Shown: positions 16,192-23,858 of the stretch, piece by piece | Numbering within the stretch: position 1 is the stretch's first letter | How the letters are laid out: each line of letters opens with the position of its first letter | NCBI GenBank assembly: GCA_045603085.1 | Contig: JAZULL010000028.1 | Span: 1-37,981, forward strand | Reading direction: 5' to 3' | DNA: 37,981 bases | Origin: SVQP01 sp045603085 | GTDB taxonomy: Bacteria; Bacillota; Clostridia; Oscillospirales; CAG-272 | Translations under genes and position numbers: made by a program | The notes under the pieces: model-generated | What the model saw: only the letters and a program-made list of their open reading frames with translations | The model's database searches: none | What the model was told of the DNA's origin: nothing

Positions 16192-16253
16192 CTGTTAATG
16201 GAGATACTATGGCAATAGTTTCATGATTACAGATAGTACATCTCCATTCTGTT
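16192..16253. repeat. Small inverted-repeat element flanked by CTGTT direct repeats
   Basis: Arms AATGGAGAT (16197-16205) and ATCTCCATT (16240-16248) match perfectly. The stem continues as ACTAT/ATAGT with a two-base bulge. The same five bases CTGTT flank both outer ends (16192-16196 and 16249-16253), as in a target-site duplication. It lies 46 bp upstream of the membrane-anchored gene, in the 200-bp gap behind the HprK-like gene, where I see no other clear feature. It could equally be a 5' UTR hairpin. Confidence 0.4.
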
Positions 16254-16352
16254 ATAATAGCATGAGGATTTCATTTACTTGCCAACTCTATCGTTCTTTA
16301 CACTAAATCTTAACGATTGCTTCGTAAAAATACCCCTATTTATGTAATATCC

Positions 16353-17054
16353 TCAAAATATTTCTCCGATCACAGTATCCACCGCGGCGGTGCTCATATT
16401 GCACGAGAGTACGTATGCGGGCACGTGCTCGACTGTGTTGTGCAGCATCTGGGCATACTTATCGGTCATGCTCCGATCGGTGGGCAACAGGATCTGCTCG
16501 CTGATCTTTCGGGTAAAGGTCTCTTTATCAATGGGGACAATGGCGTTGGTCTTGGCTTGCTCCAAGAACACCACGGCGTCCAAGGGCGCGCAGGTGTTGG
16601 TCTGCCAGCCCTCCTTACCGCACCAGGGGGTGCCGTAGGCGATCAGCTTGCCGTCGCGCAGGGCTAAGAGCGGCTTATCGCCGTTGATAACCGTGACCTC
16701 GCGGCCGAATTTATCCTTCCAAAGCCCGATATGCGTGCTCTTTCCCGTCCCTCTTTTGCCTGAGAACGCAATGCACTTGCCCTTATAGGTAATAACGGCC
16801 GAGTGGAACAGATATGCGTCGTACTCTGCCATCTTGCGGCAAAGCTGACGGTTGATCAGATAGCTCTCTGCCATGGGCGCGGTGAGATTCCACGTAGCCC
16901 CAGCCAGCATGGCATGCACCTGATCGCTTGTGATCTGCACGCGGAAGGCGGGACTTTTACAATCCTTGACGATATAGTCCCGGCAAATATTCTCAACAAA
17001 GCCGTAGCGGTTGTCTATCTCAACACAAACGTCTGCTACCTTGATGCAAAACAT
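16353..17054 (-). CDS. HprK-like P-loop kinase-domain protein
   Basis: A 233-residue protein of the HPr-kinase/PEP-carboxykinase-like P-loop group that is widespread in Clostridia and often annotated only as hypothetical. Residues 83-107 have LFHSAVITYKGKCIAFSGKR and the Walker A GKRGTGKST (99-107). NGDKP (124-128) and YGTPWCGKEGW follow, the usual metal/phosphate region. The N-terminal third lacks the HPr-kinase regulatory domain. Some relatives sit in peptide-maturation clusters, but no precursor peptide or radical SAM maturase is adjacent here, so the substrate is unknown. AAGGAGA is seven bases upstream. It lies directly behind the terminator of the two-TM gene and has no separate promoter that I can see, so it may be fed by readthrough. 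Confidence 0.75.
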   Translation of the reverse strand: MFCIKVADVCVEIDNRYGFVENICRDYIVKDCKSPAFRVQITSDQVHAMLAGATWNLTAPMAESYLINRQLCRKMAEYDAYLFHSAVITYKGKCIAFSGKRGTGKSTHIGLWKDKFGREVTVINGDKPLLALRDGKLIAYGTPWCGKEGWQTNTCAPLDAVVFLEQAKTNAIVPIDKETFTRKISEQILLPTDRSMTDKYAQMLHNTVEHVPAYVLSCNMSTAAVDTVIGEIF

Positions 17055-17090
17055 AAATCAATCTCCTTTCACAAAGGACTAAAAAGCAAA

Positions 17091-17109
17091 AGGCGGGTTG
17101 ACCCCGCCT
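17091..17109 (-). terminator. Terminator/attenuator between the two-TM gene and the HprK-like gene
   Basis: Stem AGGCGGG (17091-17097) / CCCGCCT (17103-17109), five-base loop, then TTTTGCTTTTT on the minus strand. It is six bp after the stop at 17115 and only 36 bp before the next start. Confidence 0.85.
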
Positions 17110-17114
17110 CTGGT

Positions 17115-17789
17115 TTACTCCATGTACATGCTGTCTACGTTGGCACGCACGTAGCTGACCATCTGCTTTTGCATATAGGCGCGATTGTCCATAAAGAAAT
17201 TCTTGATCTTATCGATGTTCTCGGCGTGATGCTCGCGGAGAAATACCAGCGTAGCGCCCAGCTGTGCATCGTCGTTATCACTCAGCGCGTCGCAGATTGA
17301 GGAAACGATGGCAACGTCTGCCTTGGCAAACAGCTTCCAGTACTCGGGGCTGTTGTGCTCGGTCAGGTCGTAGATCATCTTGTATGCCATCAAGGGACGG
17401 TAAACGTCGTTCTTGCCGAATCTCTCATCCTCGCTGCCTACGATGTTAGCCGTCCAGACCTGACGCTCGGAGGATGCCATGCGGGTCATGAAATAGGTCA
17501 TGCGCTTGTTGACGATCTCAAAGGTCAGCTCACTCGGCTTGATGTTCTTGCCCAGGTTTTTATCGTAAAGGAAGAAATGACGGGTCACGGTTGCGCTGAT
17601 CATTGCAAGGTAGATCACAAGGCCGCCCAGCACTAAGAACAGAACCGCGGCAAGCAGCCACAGCACGCTCATAAAGGGAGTGTCTCCCCAGTTTGCAAAC
17701 GTAACGACCGTGATAACAACTGCAACAAGCAGACAAACTGCACCTGCGACCAGCAGAATGGTCGGCAAATACTTCTTGATAGTTTCCAT
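17115..17789 (-). CDS. Two-TM membrane protein with cytoplasmic helical domain, unknown function
   Basis: I do not recognise a named family. The 224-residue protein starts with two membrane helices (about 10-31 and 40-65: TILLVAGAVCLLVAVVITVV and VLWLLAAVLFLVLGGLVIYL). A hydrophilic, mostly helical domain of about 150 residues follows (HFFLYDKNLGKNIKPSELTFEIVNKRMTYF as shown in part: DKNLGKNIKPSELTFEI). No catalytic motif stands out. AGAGGAAG is five bases upstream. It has its own promoter and terminator. A sensor or scaffold role is possible, but nothing in the context supports one. Confidence 0.7.
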   Translation of the reverse strand: METIKKYLPTILLVAGAVCLLVAVVITVVTFANWGDTPFMSVLWLLAAVLFLVLGGLVIYLAMISATVTRHFFLYDKNLGKNIKPSELTFEIVNKRMTYFMTRMASSERQVWTANIVGSEDERFGKNDVYRPLMAYKMIYDLTEHNSPEYWKLFAKADVAIVSSICDALSDNDDAQLGATLVFLREHHAENIDKIKNFFMDNRAYMQKQMVSYVRANVDSMYME

Positions 17790-17866
17790 TATGACTTCCT
17801 CTTTTCAACGGTGATAAAATATATGTCATTCGCGTGAAAAATCGCAATATATAACAACACATGATG

Positions 17867-17895
17867 ATTATAACACAAAATATGCTCTTTTGCAA
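17867..17895 (-). promoter_or_regulatory. Promoter of the two-TM protein gene
   Basis: On the minus strand TTGCAA (17890-17895), 17-bp spacer, TATAAT (17867-17872). The 5' UTR is about 70 bases and AT-rich. The remaining bases of the 17790-18045 gap hold the divergent hydratase promoter. Confidence 0.75.
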
Positions 17896-17984
17896 GAGAT
17901 TTTTCAAAATTTTCGCAATTGTTTCTCAGTCCGGACACACCGCAAAAAAGTTATGCCGCACAGCGTCTATTTTGCAAGCCCCTA

Positions 17985-18013
17985 TTGACCTTTCTTGCAA
18001 TTCATGATATAAT
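17985..18013 (+). promoter_or_regulatory. Promoter of the hydratase-isomerase-icd operon
   Basis: TTGACC (17985-17990), 17-bp spacer, TATAAT (18008-18013), 32 bp before the start codon; GGAGG at 18034-18038. Confidence 0.85.
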
Positions 18014-18045
18014 TGTTGTAATCATTTTTTCTCGGAGGTCCCTTT

Positions 18046-20295
18046 ATGAATGCAGTGACTTTGTACGGCTCCGGCGTGTTTTTGTGCAACGGTGCACCCT
18101 GCCCCGGAAACTGTGACCGCGACGCGGCTTCCGCCCGCCAGAAAACCATCGCGGCAAAAATCCTTGCTTCTCATAATACAAGCTGTGATCAAGGTGCGCT
18201 GAAGCTTCGCTTTGACGCTTTGATTTCTCACGATATTACATACGTTGGCATTATCCAATCGGCGCGCGCCTCGGGGCTTGAGCAGTTTCCCGTCCCTTAC
18301 GCGCTGACCAACTGCCACAATTCTCTTTGTGCCGTGGGCGGCACCATCAACGAGGATGACCACGTGTTCGGTCTTTCCGCTGCCAAAAAGTACGGCGGCA
18401 TCTACGTGCCCGCCAACCAGTCGGTCATTCACTCTTATGCAAGAGAGCAGCTCGCATTATGCGGCGGCATGATACTGGGCTCGGACTCGCACACCCGATA
18501 CGGCGCTCTTGGCACCATGGCCATCGGTGAGGGTGGCCCCGAGCTGGTCAAGCAGCTGCTTGAGAACACCTACGACATTCCCGCCCCCGAGGTGGTGCTG
18601 GTATATCTGACCGGAAAGCCCCGTCGCGGCATCGGCCCGCACGACGTCGCTCTTGCACTTGTAGGCGCGGCATTCCCCGACGGCTTTGTCAAGAACAGAA
18701 TTCTGGAATTTGTCGGCCCCGGTGTTGCAAATCTCTCCATGGATTTCCGTAACGGCATTGACGTTATGACCACCGAGACCACCTGCCTTTCCTCGATCTG
18801 GGTAACCGACGATTGCACCAAGGCCTTTTACGAGACCCACAACAGAGGTGAATATTACAAAGAGCTCTCTCCCGACGACGGCGCTTACTACGACCGCATG
18901 ATCGGGATCAACCTCGACCAGGTGGAGTCCATGATCGCTCTGCCCTTCCATCCCTCCAACGTTTACACCATTCACGAGTTCTGCGAGCGCGCGGACGAGC
19001 TGTTGGCCGGTGTTGAAGCCGAGGCAAAGCAGCTGTTCCCCGGTGCGCCGCTGTCGCTGACAAACAAGGTCTGCGCCGACGGCGTGCATGCCGATCAGGG
19101 TGTGATCGCGGGCTGTGCGGGCGGTATGTATGAGTCGATCTGCGAGGCGGATGCCATACTGAAAACCGGTGACGTGGGCGATGGCGCATTCTCGCTCTCG
19201 GTATATCCCACAAGCATTCCCGTATCCTTGGAGCTGACCCGTCAGGGCGTGAGTGCTTCTCTGCTCTCTCAGGGTGCTGTCATCAAGCCCTCTTTCTGCG
19301 GTCCTTGCTTCGGTGCGGGTGACGTGCCTGCCAACAACGGGCTTTCTTTGCGCCACACCACGCGTAACTTCCCCAACCGCGAGGGCTCCAAGCCCGGTGA
19401 GGGACAGATCTCGTGCGTAGCACTCATGGACGCGCGTTCCATTGCGGCAACAGCGGCCAACGGCGGCGTGATCACGGCGGCGACCGACGTGGACTATGAC
19501 TACACCCCCGCTCCTTACGTATTCGATGCATCTCCCTATGAAAAGCGCGTTTACAACGGCTACGGCAAGCCGCAGCCCGAGACCGCGTTGGTCATGGGTC
19601 CCAATATCACCGACTGGCCTGCACAGTATGCACTTGCAAACAATCTGCTCCTCGAGCTGGCGGCAGTCATCCGTGACCCCGTAACCACCACCGACGAGCT
19701 GATCCCCTCGGGCGAGACCTCGTCCTACCGCTCCAACCCCTTGCGCCTGGCAGAATTTGCGCTGTCCCGCCGTTGTCCCGAGTACGTCGGACGCTCCAAG
19801 GCTGTGGCCGCCGATGAGGCCGCAAGAAGAAGCGGCGCGGTCTCGGACAAGCTGCACGCGGCGCTGTCTGCCGTGGGCGATGCCCACGTGCTGGCCAAGA
19901 ATACCCAATTCGGCTCCTGTCTGTTTGCCAACAAGCCCGGTGACGGCTCGGCGCGCGAGCAGGCGGCCTCCTGCCAGAAGGTGCTGGGCGGCTTTGCCAA
20001 TATTTGCTATGAATTCGCCACCAAGCGTTATCGCTCCAACTGCATCAACTGGGGCATTCTCCCCTTCACGCTGGATGCAGAGACCGCATTCCCCTACGTA
20101 GAGGGCGACTTTGTATTCGTGCCCGACATCCGCCAAAAGCTGATCGACGGCTGCGAGGAATTTGACGCGACCGTGATCTGTGCCGACGGCACGACGCACC
20201 CGCTGACCCTGTACGTCAAGGGGCTGACCGAAAACGAAAAGCAGATCATTCTGGACGGCTGTCTGATGAACTACTATGCAAATGCGAGAAAGTAA
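18046..20295 (+). CDS. Aconitase-superfamily hydratase (probable aconitate hydratase)
   Basis: A 749-residue 4Fe-4S hydro-lyase, probably isomerising citrate to isocitrate. It has GSDSHT (145-150), cluster ligands Cys357 (AGCAGG) and Cys418/Cys421 (CGPC), and the C-terminal swivel domain with FGSCLFANKPGDGSAREQAA (the Arg/Ser active-site loop) and NCINWGILPF. It belongs to the shorter clostridial group annotated only as hydratase rather than classical AcnA (about 890 residues). The NADP-isocitrate dehydrogenase gene downstream strongly supports aconitase activity. No citrate synthase gene is in the window. GGAGG is seven bases before the ATG. Confidence 0.9.
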   Translation: MNAVTLYGSGVFLCNGAPCPGNCDRDAASARQKTIAAKILASHNTSCDQGALKLRFDALISHDITYVGIIQSARASGLEQFPVPYALTNCHNSLCAVGGTINEDDHVFGLSAAKKYGGIYVPANQSVIHSYAREQLALCGGMILGSDSHTRYGALGTMAIGEGGPELVKQLLENTYDIPAPEVVLVYLTGKPRRGIGPHDVALALVGAAFPDGFVKNRILEFVGPGVANLSMDFRNGIDVMTTETTCLSSIWVTDDCTKAFYETHNRGEYYKELSPDDGAYYDRMIGINLDQVESMIALPFHPSNVYTIHEFCERADELLAGVEAEAKQLFPGAPLSLTNKVCADGVHADQGVIAGCAGGMYESICEADAILKTGDVGDGAFSLSVYPTSIPVSLELTRQGVSASLLSQGAVIKPSFCGPCFGAGDVPANNGLSLRHTTRNFPNREGSKPGEGQISCVALMDARSIAATAANGGVITAATDVDYDYTPAPYVFDASPYEKRVYNGYGKPQPETALVMGPNITDWPAQYALANNLLLELAAVIRDPVTTTDELIPSGETSSYRSNPLRLAEFALSRRCPEYVGRSKAVAADEAARRSGAVSDKLHAALSAVGDAHVLAKNTQFGSCLFANKPGDGSAREQAASCQKVLGGFANICYEFATKRYRSNCINWGILPFTLDAETAFPYVEGDFVFVPDIRQKLIDGCEEFDATVICADGTTHPLTLYVKGLTENEKQIILDGCLMNYYANARK

Positions 20296-21127
20296 GACGT
20301 ATCAAGGCGATTACAAATACGCCATCAACGCCATGGGCGGCGCACATCTGCCGCCCGACGAGCACGCGAAGCTTTTGCGCGAGGTTGGCTGGGATGGCTT
20401 TTTCACCGGCTGGAATCGCGAAAAAACGCCGCTTTGGCGTGCCGCCGCAGACAAATACGGAATGCTCTACACCTCAATCCACGCGCCCTTTACCGGTGTT
20501 GCCGCCATCTGGCAGGACGGTGAGGCGGGTGTGAGTGAGGCAGGTATGCTGATCGACTGTCTTGAGGACTGTGCCAAGCACGGCGTCCCTGTGATGGTGC
20601 TGCATCCCTTTATCGGCTTTGAGGATCACACACCGACCGAGATCGGTATTGAAAATTTCGGACGAGTGGTAGAGCGTGCCGACGCGCTTGGCGTGCGCCT
20701 TGGCTTTGAGAACGTGGAGGGTGAGGAATATCTCGCTGCCCTGTTTGAAGCCTTTGCCAATCACCCTTCGCCGGGATTCTGCTTTGACGCGGGTCACGAG
20801 CTCTGCTACAACCGCGGCAAGGATATGTTAGGTATCTATGGCCATGCGCTTTGCCACACGCACCTCAACGACAACGTGGGTGTAACCGGTGCGGACATTT
20901 TCTGGACCGACGACTTGCACCTTGTTATGGGTGACGGCATTGCCGACTGGGAGGGTGTGATGCGCCGCATTCGCGCCACCGGCTACGACGGCCCTCTGAC
21001 CTGCGAGCTCACGCTTGCAAACAAACCCGGAAAGAACACGCATGACGCTTATGCCGCCATGCCCATCAGAGAATTTTACACCCTTGCGCTGGATCGCATG
21101 AAAAAGATCGGTGCGATGGGGAGATAG
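20276..21127 (+). CDS. Xylose isomerase-like TIM-barrel protein (sugar phosphate isomerase/epimerase family)
   Basis: A 283-residue AP-endonuclease-2/xylose-isomerase-like barrel. Metal-binding type residues are seen in TSIHAPF, VMVLHPF, GFENVEGEE, FCFDAGHELCY, CHTHLNDN and LTCELT. Substrates in this family range from sugars and inositol derivatives to hydroxypyruvate; none can be named here. The start is uncertain: ATGs at 20276 and 20282 both lie inside the end of the hydratase gene, neither with a strong ribosome binding site, so translation probably depends on coupling. Its position between hydratase and isocitrate dehydrogenase is unexpected for this family. Confidence 0.85.
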   Translation: MQMRESKTYQGDYKYAINAMGGAHLPPDEHAKLLREVGWDGFFTGWNREKTPLWRAAADKYGMLYTSIHAPFTGVAAIWQDGEAGVSEAGMLIDCLEDCAKHGVPVMVLHPFIGFEDHTPTEIGIENFGRVVERADALGVRLGFENVEGEEYLAALFEAFANHPSPGFCFDAGHELCYNRGKDMLGIYGHALCHTHLNDNVGVTGADIFWTDDLHLVMGDGIADWEGVMRRIRATGYDGPLTCELTLANKPGKNTHDAYAAMPIREFYTLALDRMKKIGAMGR

Positions 21128-21136
21128 GAGATAATC

Positions 21137-22354
21137 ATGGAAAAGATCAAAATGACCACGCCGCTTGTCGAGATGGACGGCGACGAAATGACCAGAGTGC
21201 TGTGGACAATGATCAAGGACGAGCTGATCCACCCCTTTGTGGAGCTCAATACCGAATATTACGATCTCGGTCTTGTGGAGCGCGAGAGAACCAAGGATCA
21301 GGTGACCTTTGATTCGGCTTACGCCACCAAGAAATACGGCGTGGCGGTCAAGTGCGCCACCATTACCCCCAACCGCCAGCGCGTGGAGGAATACAACCTC
21401 TCCGAAATGTGGAAGTCCCCCAACGGCACTATTCGCGCGATTTTGGACGGCACGGTGTTCCGCGCACCCATTCTGATCGACTCGATTCAGCCTGCCGTGC
21501 GCAACTGGGAGGCCCCTATTACCATTGCGCGTCATGCTTACGGCGACGTTTACAAGGCAACCGAATACCGTGTTCCCTGCGAGGGTAAGGCCGAGCTGAT
21601 CTTTACCGACAAGGATGGCAACGAGACCTTCCGCGAGACGGTTTACGATTTTGAGTGCTCCGGCGTGCTGCAGAGCCAGTACAACAAGGACAATTCCATC
21701 CGCTCCTTTGCACACGCATGCTTCCAATATGCGATCGATACCAAGCAGGATCTGTGGTTCTCGACCAAGGACACCATTTCCAAGCAGTACGACCAGACCT
21801 TCAAGCTGATCTTCCAGGAGATCTACGACACCGATTACAAGGAAAAGTTTGAGAAGCTTGGTATTGAGTATTTCTACACGCTGATCGACGATGCGGTCGC
21901 GCGCGTCATCCGTTCCAAGGGCGGCTTTATCTGGGCCTGCAAGAACTATGACGGCGACGTCATGAGCGACATGGGTTCCACCGCATTCGGATCTCTTGCC
22001 ATGATGACCTCGGTGCTGGTTGCACCCGACGGCACCACCGAATACGAGGCGGCGCACGGCACGGTCACCCGCCACTACTACCGCTATCTCAAGGGCGAGA
22101 CCACCTCGACCAACCCCATGGCCACCATTTTCGCGTGGTCGGGCGCTCTGCGCAAGAGAGGTCAGCTGGACGGACTTGATGATCTGGTGGATTTTGCCGA
22201 CAAGTTAGAGGCTGCTTGCCTGCAGACCCTGAACGACGGCATTATGACCAAGGATCTTGTCGGTCTTGTCGTGCCCGGCACACCCGTCACCTCGGTCAAT
22301 TCGCTGGAATTTCTCAAGGCGATCAGAGAGAGACTGGAAGCTTCTCTGGCATAA
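21137..22354 (+). CDS. icd: NADP-dependent isocitrate dehydrogenase, eukaryote-like homodimeric type
   Basis: Oxidises isocitrate to 2-oxoglutarate, supplying glutamate carbon and NADPH. The 405-residue protein has the type II IDH features PLVEMDGDEMTR at the N-terminus, KSPNGTIR (substrate-binding loop), YDGDVMSD (metal Asp), the AHGTVTRHY NADP region and TSTNPMATIFAWSGAL. One local change is TITPNRQRVEEY where many relatives have an Asp-containing TPDE segment. AGGAG is upstream and the gap behind the TIM-barrel gene is nine bp, so it is the third gene of one operon. It ends in a strong terminator. Confidence 0.96.
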   Translation: MEKIKMTTPLVEMDGDEMTRVLWTMIKDELIHPFVELNTEYYDLGLVERERTKDQVTFDSAYATKKYGVAVKCATITPNRQRVEEYNLSEMWKSPNGTIRAILDGTVFRAPILIDSIQPAVRNWEAPITIARHAYGDVYKATEYRVPCEGKAELIFTDKDGNETFRETVYDFECSGVLQSQYNKDNSIRSFAHACFQYAIDTKQDLWFSTKDTISKQYDQTFKLIFQEIYDTDYKEKFEKLGIEYFYTLIDDAVARVIRSKGGFIWACKNYDGDVMSDMGSTAFGSLAMMTSVLVAPDGTTEYEAAHGTVTRHYYRYLKGETTSTNPMATIFAWSGALRKRGQLDGLDDLVDFADKLEAACLQTLNDGIMTKDLVGLVVPGTPVTSVNSLEFLKAIRERLEASLA

Positions 22355-22371
22355 GAATTGCATAACAAAAC

Positions 22372-22407
22372 AGTACCCCCGACAGACGCAAATCTGTCGG
22401 GGGTACT
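22372..22407. terminator. Bidirectional terminator between icd and the DinB-like gene
   Basis: A perfect 15-bp stem, arms 22372-22386 and 22393-22407, with a six-base loop; AGTACCCCCGACAGA is the left arm. On the minus strand it is followed by TGTTTTGTT, on the plus strand by a weaker T-run. Confidence 0.9.
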
Positions 22408-22428
22408 TGCTGTTCGATTAATAGAAAA

Positions 22429-23091
22429 TTACTTATTAGATAACAGTTTATCTTTGATCTTTAGACATGCTTCAATATGCATAATCCAATGTCTTGAAAA
22501 CGGCATTTGAATCAATCCCCTAAAATCTTTTCCACACCAATAGTCAATTAACCAATATGCGTTGTCATCAGTACTTACAACATTGAGTGCTTCCAACTGT
22601 TTTTTTCTATCGTCGGGTATTTTCTGTTTCATGTCACTATATGTAAGTGTCTTTACAATCCGTGCTGTAGATTCATCAACATCAGCAATATAATGATACA
22701 GTTCTTCAACGGATAGCTGCTTTGAAAACTCTTCGATTTCTACTTTTTCAAGTTCATTGGCGGTTGTAATAATCGGAGATTTGGTGCGCCTTTGATAATC
22801 GCCCACAAATAGAATTTGCTCATCATTTGCAAAAAGAGAATGTGCTACGATATCCTCTATACGAAAGATATGCCACAAGGAATATGCAATCGTTTTGTTG
22901 TGATAACCTTTAGCATTTTTATAAGGCATAGCATAATAATCAGCTGCCGATAGTTCCTCTCTCAACTTCAGAATTTGTTTCATAAGAGTTTTGCGAAGCT
23001 CCAATAACGTTTCTATACCTGCCTCAAAAGTTTCTTCCCTCTTAAGTTGCAACTGTAAGGTCTTATTCATTTCTGCCCATTCTTTATTCAT
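22429..23091 (-). CDS. DinB-like four-helix protein
   Basis: A 220-residue protein that fits the DinB/YfiT helical bundle superfamily of metal-dependent enzymes and thiol transferases. HNKTIAYSLWHIFRIED (first half) and SRHWIMHIEACLKI (C-terminal) provide the spaced His residues expected for metal binding. Function within this broad family is not predictable. The ATG at 23091 is taken with GAGG upstream; a TTG one codon earlier is less likely. Base composition is clearly more AT-rich than the rhamnose genes before it and icd after it, suggesting recent acquisition. No clear promoter was seen, so it may be read from the rhamnose operon. Confidence 0.72.
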   Translation of the reverse strand: MNKEWAEMNKTLQLQLKREETFEAGIETLLELRKTLMKQILKLREELSAADYYAMPYKNAKGYHNKTIAYSLWHIFRIEDIVAHSLFANDEQILFVGDYQRRTKSPIITTANELEKVEIEEFSKQLSVEELYHYIADVDESTARIVKTLTYSDMKQKIPDDRKKQLEALNVVSTDDNAYWLIDYWCGKDFRGLIQMPFSRHWIMHIEACLKIKDKLLSNK

Positions 23092-23153
23092 CAATTAACA
23101 CCTCGCAATATTCCAATAGAACCCTGGCGAAAACAGTCCTTTTTGGCGGGCGA

Positions 23154-23702
23154 TCAAGCGTATTGTTTAATACACTCCGCCACCTGCTCGGCGGCGACAC
23201 GGATTCCCTCTTCGGAGAGGTGGATGTGGTCGGGACAGATGTAGGCGGGGATGTTGGCGTCGATGGTCGAGAACAGATCGTTGATCACGATTCCCTCCTC
23301 GCGCAGTCTTGCCGTGACCGCTTCGTTATAGGCAATGAGTCTGTCGTGGTCGTGCCCCGGCATCTCGGAGTCGGGCGGCGTGGTGGTGGCAAAAATGACC
23401 GTCTTGGCGTAGCCCTTGAGAATGCGCGCGATTCTGACCATGGTATCGCAATAATTCTCAAGCGAGGTAAACGGACCGTCCTCCCAAAGCTGGCACACGT
23501 CCCAAAGGCCGTTGTTCCAATGGATGACGTCCGCCCCCTCCATAAAGGGGCGATAATCAAAGGTCATGCGCAGGGTGTAGAGTGCAAAACGGCAATTTTC
23601 CGGGGGCTGCCACACCTGGTATTCATCGCCCAGCAGCGCAGGCACGACCGGGCCGTAGCCGATCTCGCGGATAGAGTCACCCAATAATACGACTTTTTTC
23701 AT
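23154..23702 (-). CDS. SGNH/GDSL-family hydrolase (probable carbohydrate esterase)
   Basis: A 182-residue cytoplasmic SGNH hydrolase. Block I is LLGDSIRE with the nucleophile Ser. The oxyanion Asn is in HWNNGLWD, and block V is CPDHIHLSEEG with the catalytic Asp-x-x-His. Such enzymes remove acetyl groups from sugars, including rhamnogalacturonan; the place after rhaA and a GH78 rhamnosidase fits deacetylation of plant rhamnosides, which is inference. The ATG is five bases after GGAGG, which sits at the end of a repeated 47-bp element; the stop of a 49-codon open frame overlaps this ATG (ATGA). Confidence 0.85.
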   Translation of the reverse strand: MKKVVLLGDSIREIGYGPVVPALLGDEYQVWQPPENCRFALYTLRMTFDYRPFMEGADVIHWNNGLWDVCQLWEDGPFTSLENYCDTMVRIARILKGYAKTVIFATTTPPDSEMPGHDHDRLIAYNEAVTARLREEGIVINDLFSTIDANIPAYICPDHIHLSEEGIRVAAEQVAECIKQYA

Positions 23703-23848
23703 AAAAACCTCCATGCCGCCTCTGGCGGCTCAAATAGTGATGGAAACTTCACCGCGGAGCTTTGCTCCAAAAATGGGTTGGGCCCCATTTTTAGGTGAAG
23801 TTTAAGCGTGAATGGTTGCGTATAAAGGAATATAACGTGAACTTTCAC
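23699..23848 (-). CDS. Possible 49-codon small ORF coupled to the SGNH hydrolase gene
   Basis: An open frame starting GTG at 23848 with AAGGAGG five bases upstream, overlapping the rhamnosidase stop region, and ending in a TGA that overlaps the SGNH ATG. It would encode a basic peptide MKVHVIFLYTQPF... ending FPSLFEPPEAAWRFL. Its last 17 codons lie in the repeated 47-bp element, whose second copy would encode a similar FPLLFEPLWAAWRL. It may be a coupling or leader peptide, or an accident of a non-coding repeat; two copies are too few to decide. Confidence 0.35.
   Translation of the reverse strand: MKVHVIFLYTQPFTLKLHLKMGPNPFLEQSSAVKFPSLFEPPEAAWRFL
23706..23752 (-). repeat. 47-bp dispersed element, copy A, containing hairpin and Shine-Dalgarno of the SGNH gene
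   Basis: 41 of 47 bases match copy B at 30423-30469. On the minus strand: a CTATTTGA core, a hairpin GCCGCC-AGA-GGCGGC, then ATGGAGGTT with the start codon three bases on. Spacing to the ATG is the same in both copies. Confidence 0.8.
23744..23803. repeat. Nested inverted repeats forming a three-way junction
   Basis: Outer arms AAACTTCACC (23744-23753) and GGTGAAGTTT (23794-23803) enclose two further hairpins: GGAGC-TTT-GCTCC (23756-23768) and AAAAATGGG / CCCATTTTT (23769-23777 / 23784-23792). The whole would fold as a compact branched RNA or cruciform next to copy A of the 47-bp element. Confidence 0.7.
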
Positions 23849-23858
23849 GCTAACCTCC

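Noticed and set aside
18457..20199. A 580-codon antisense frame across the hydratase gene
   Set aside because: The opposite strand encodes a clear aconitase-family protein with all cluster ligands; the antisense product has no family features.
22372..22407. Mobile element end because of the long perfect stem
   Set aside because: Position directly after icd and before a convergent stop, with no partner copy, fits a bidirectional terminator.
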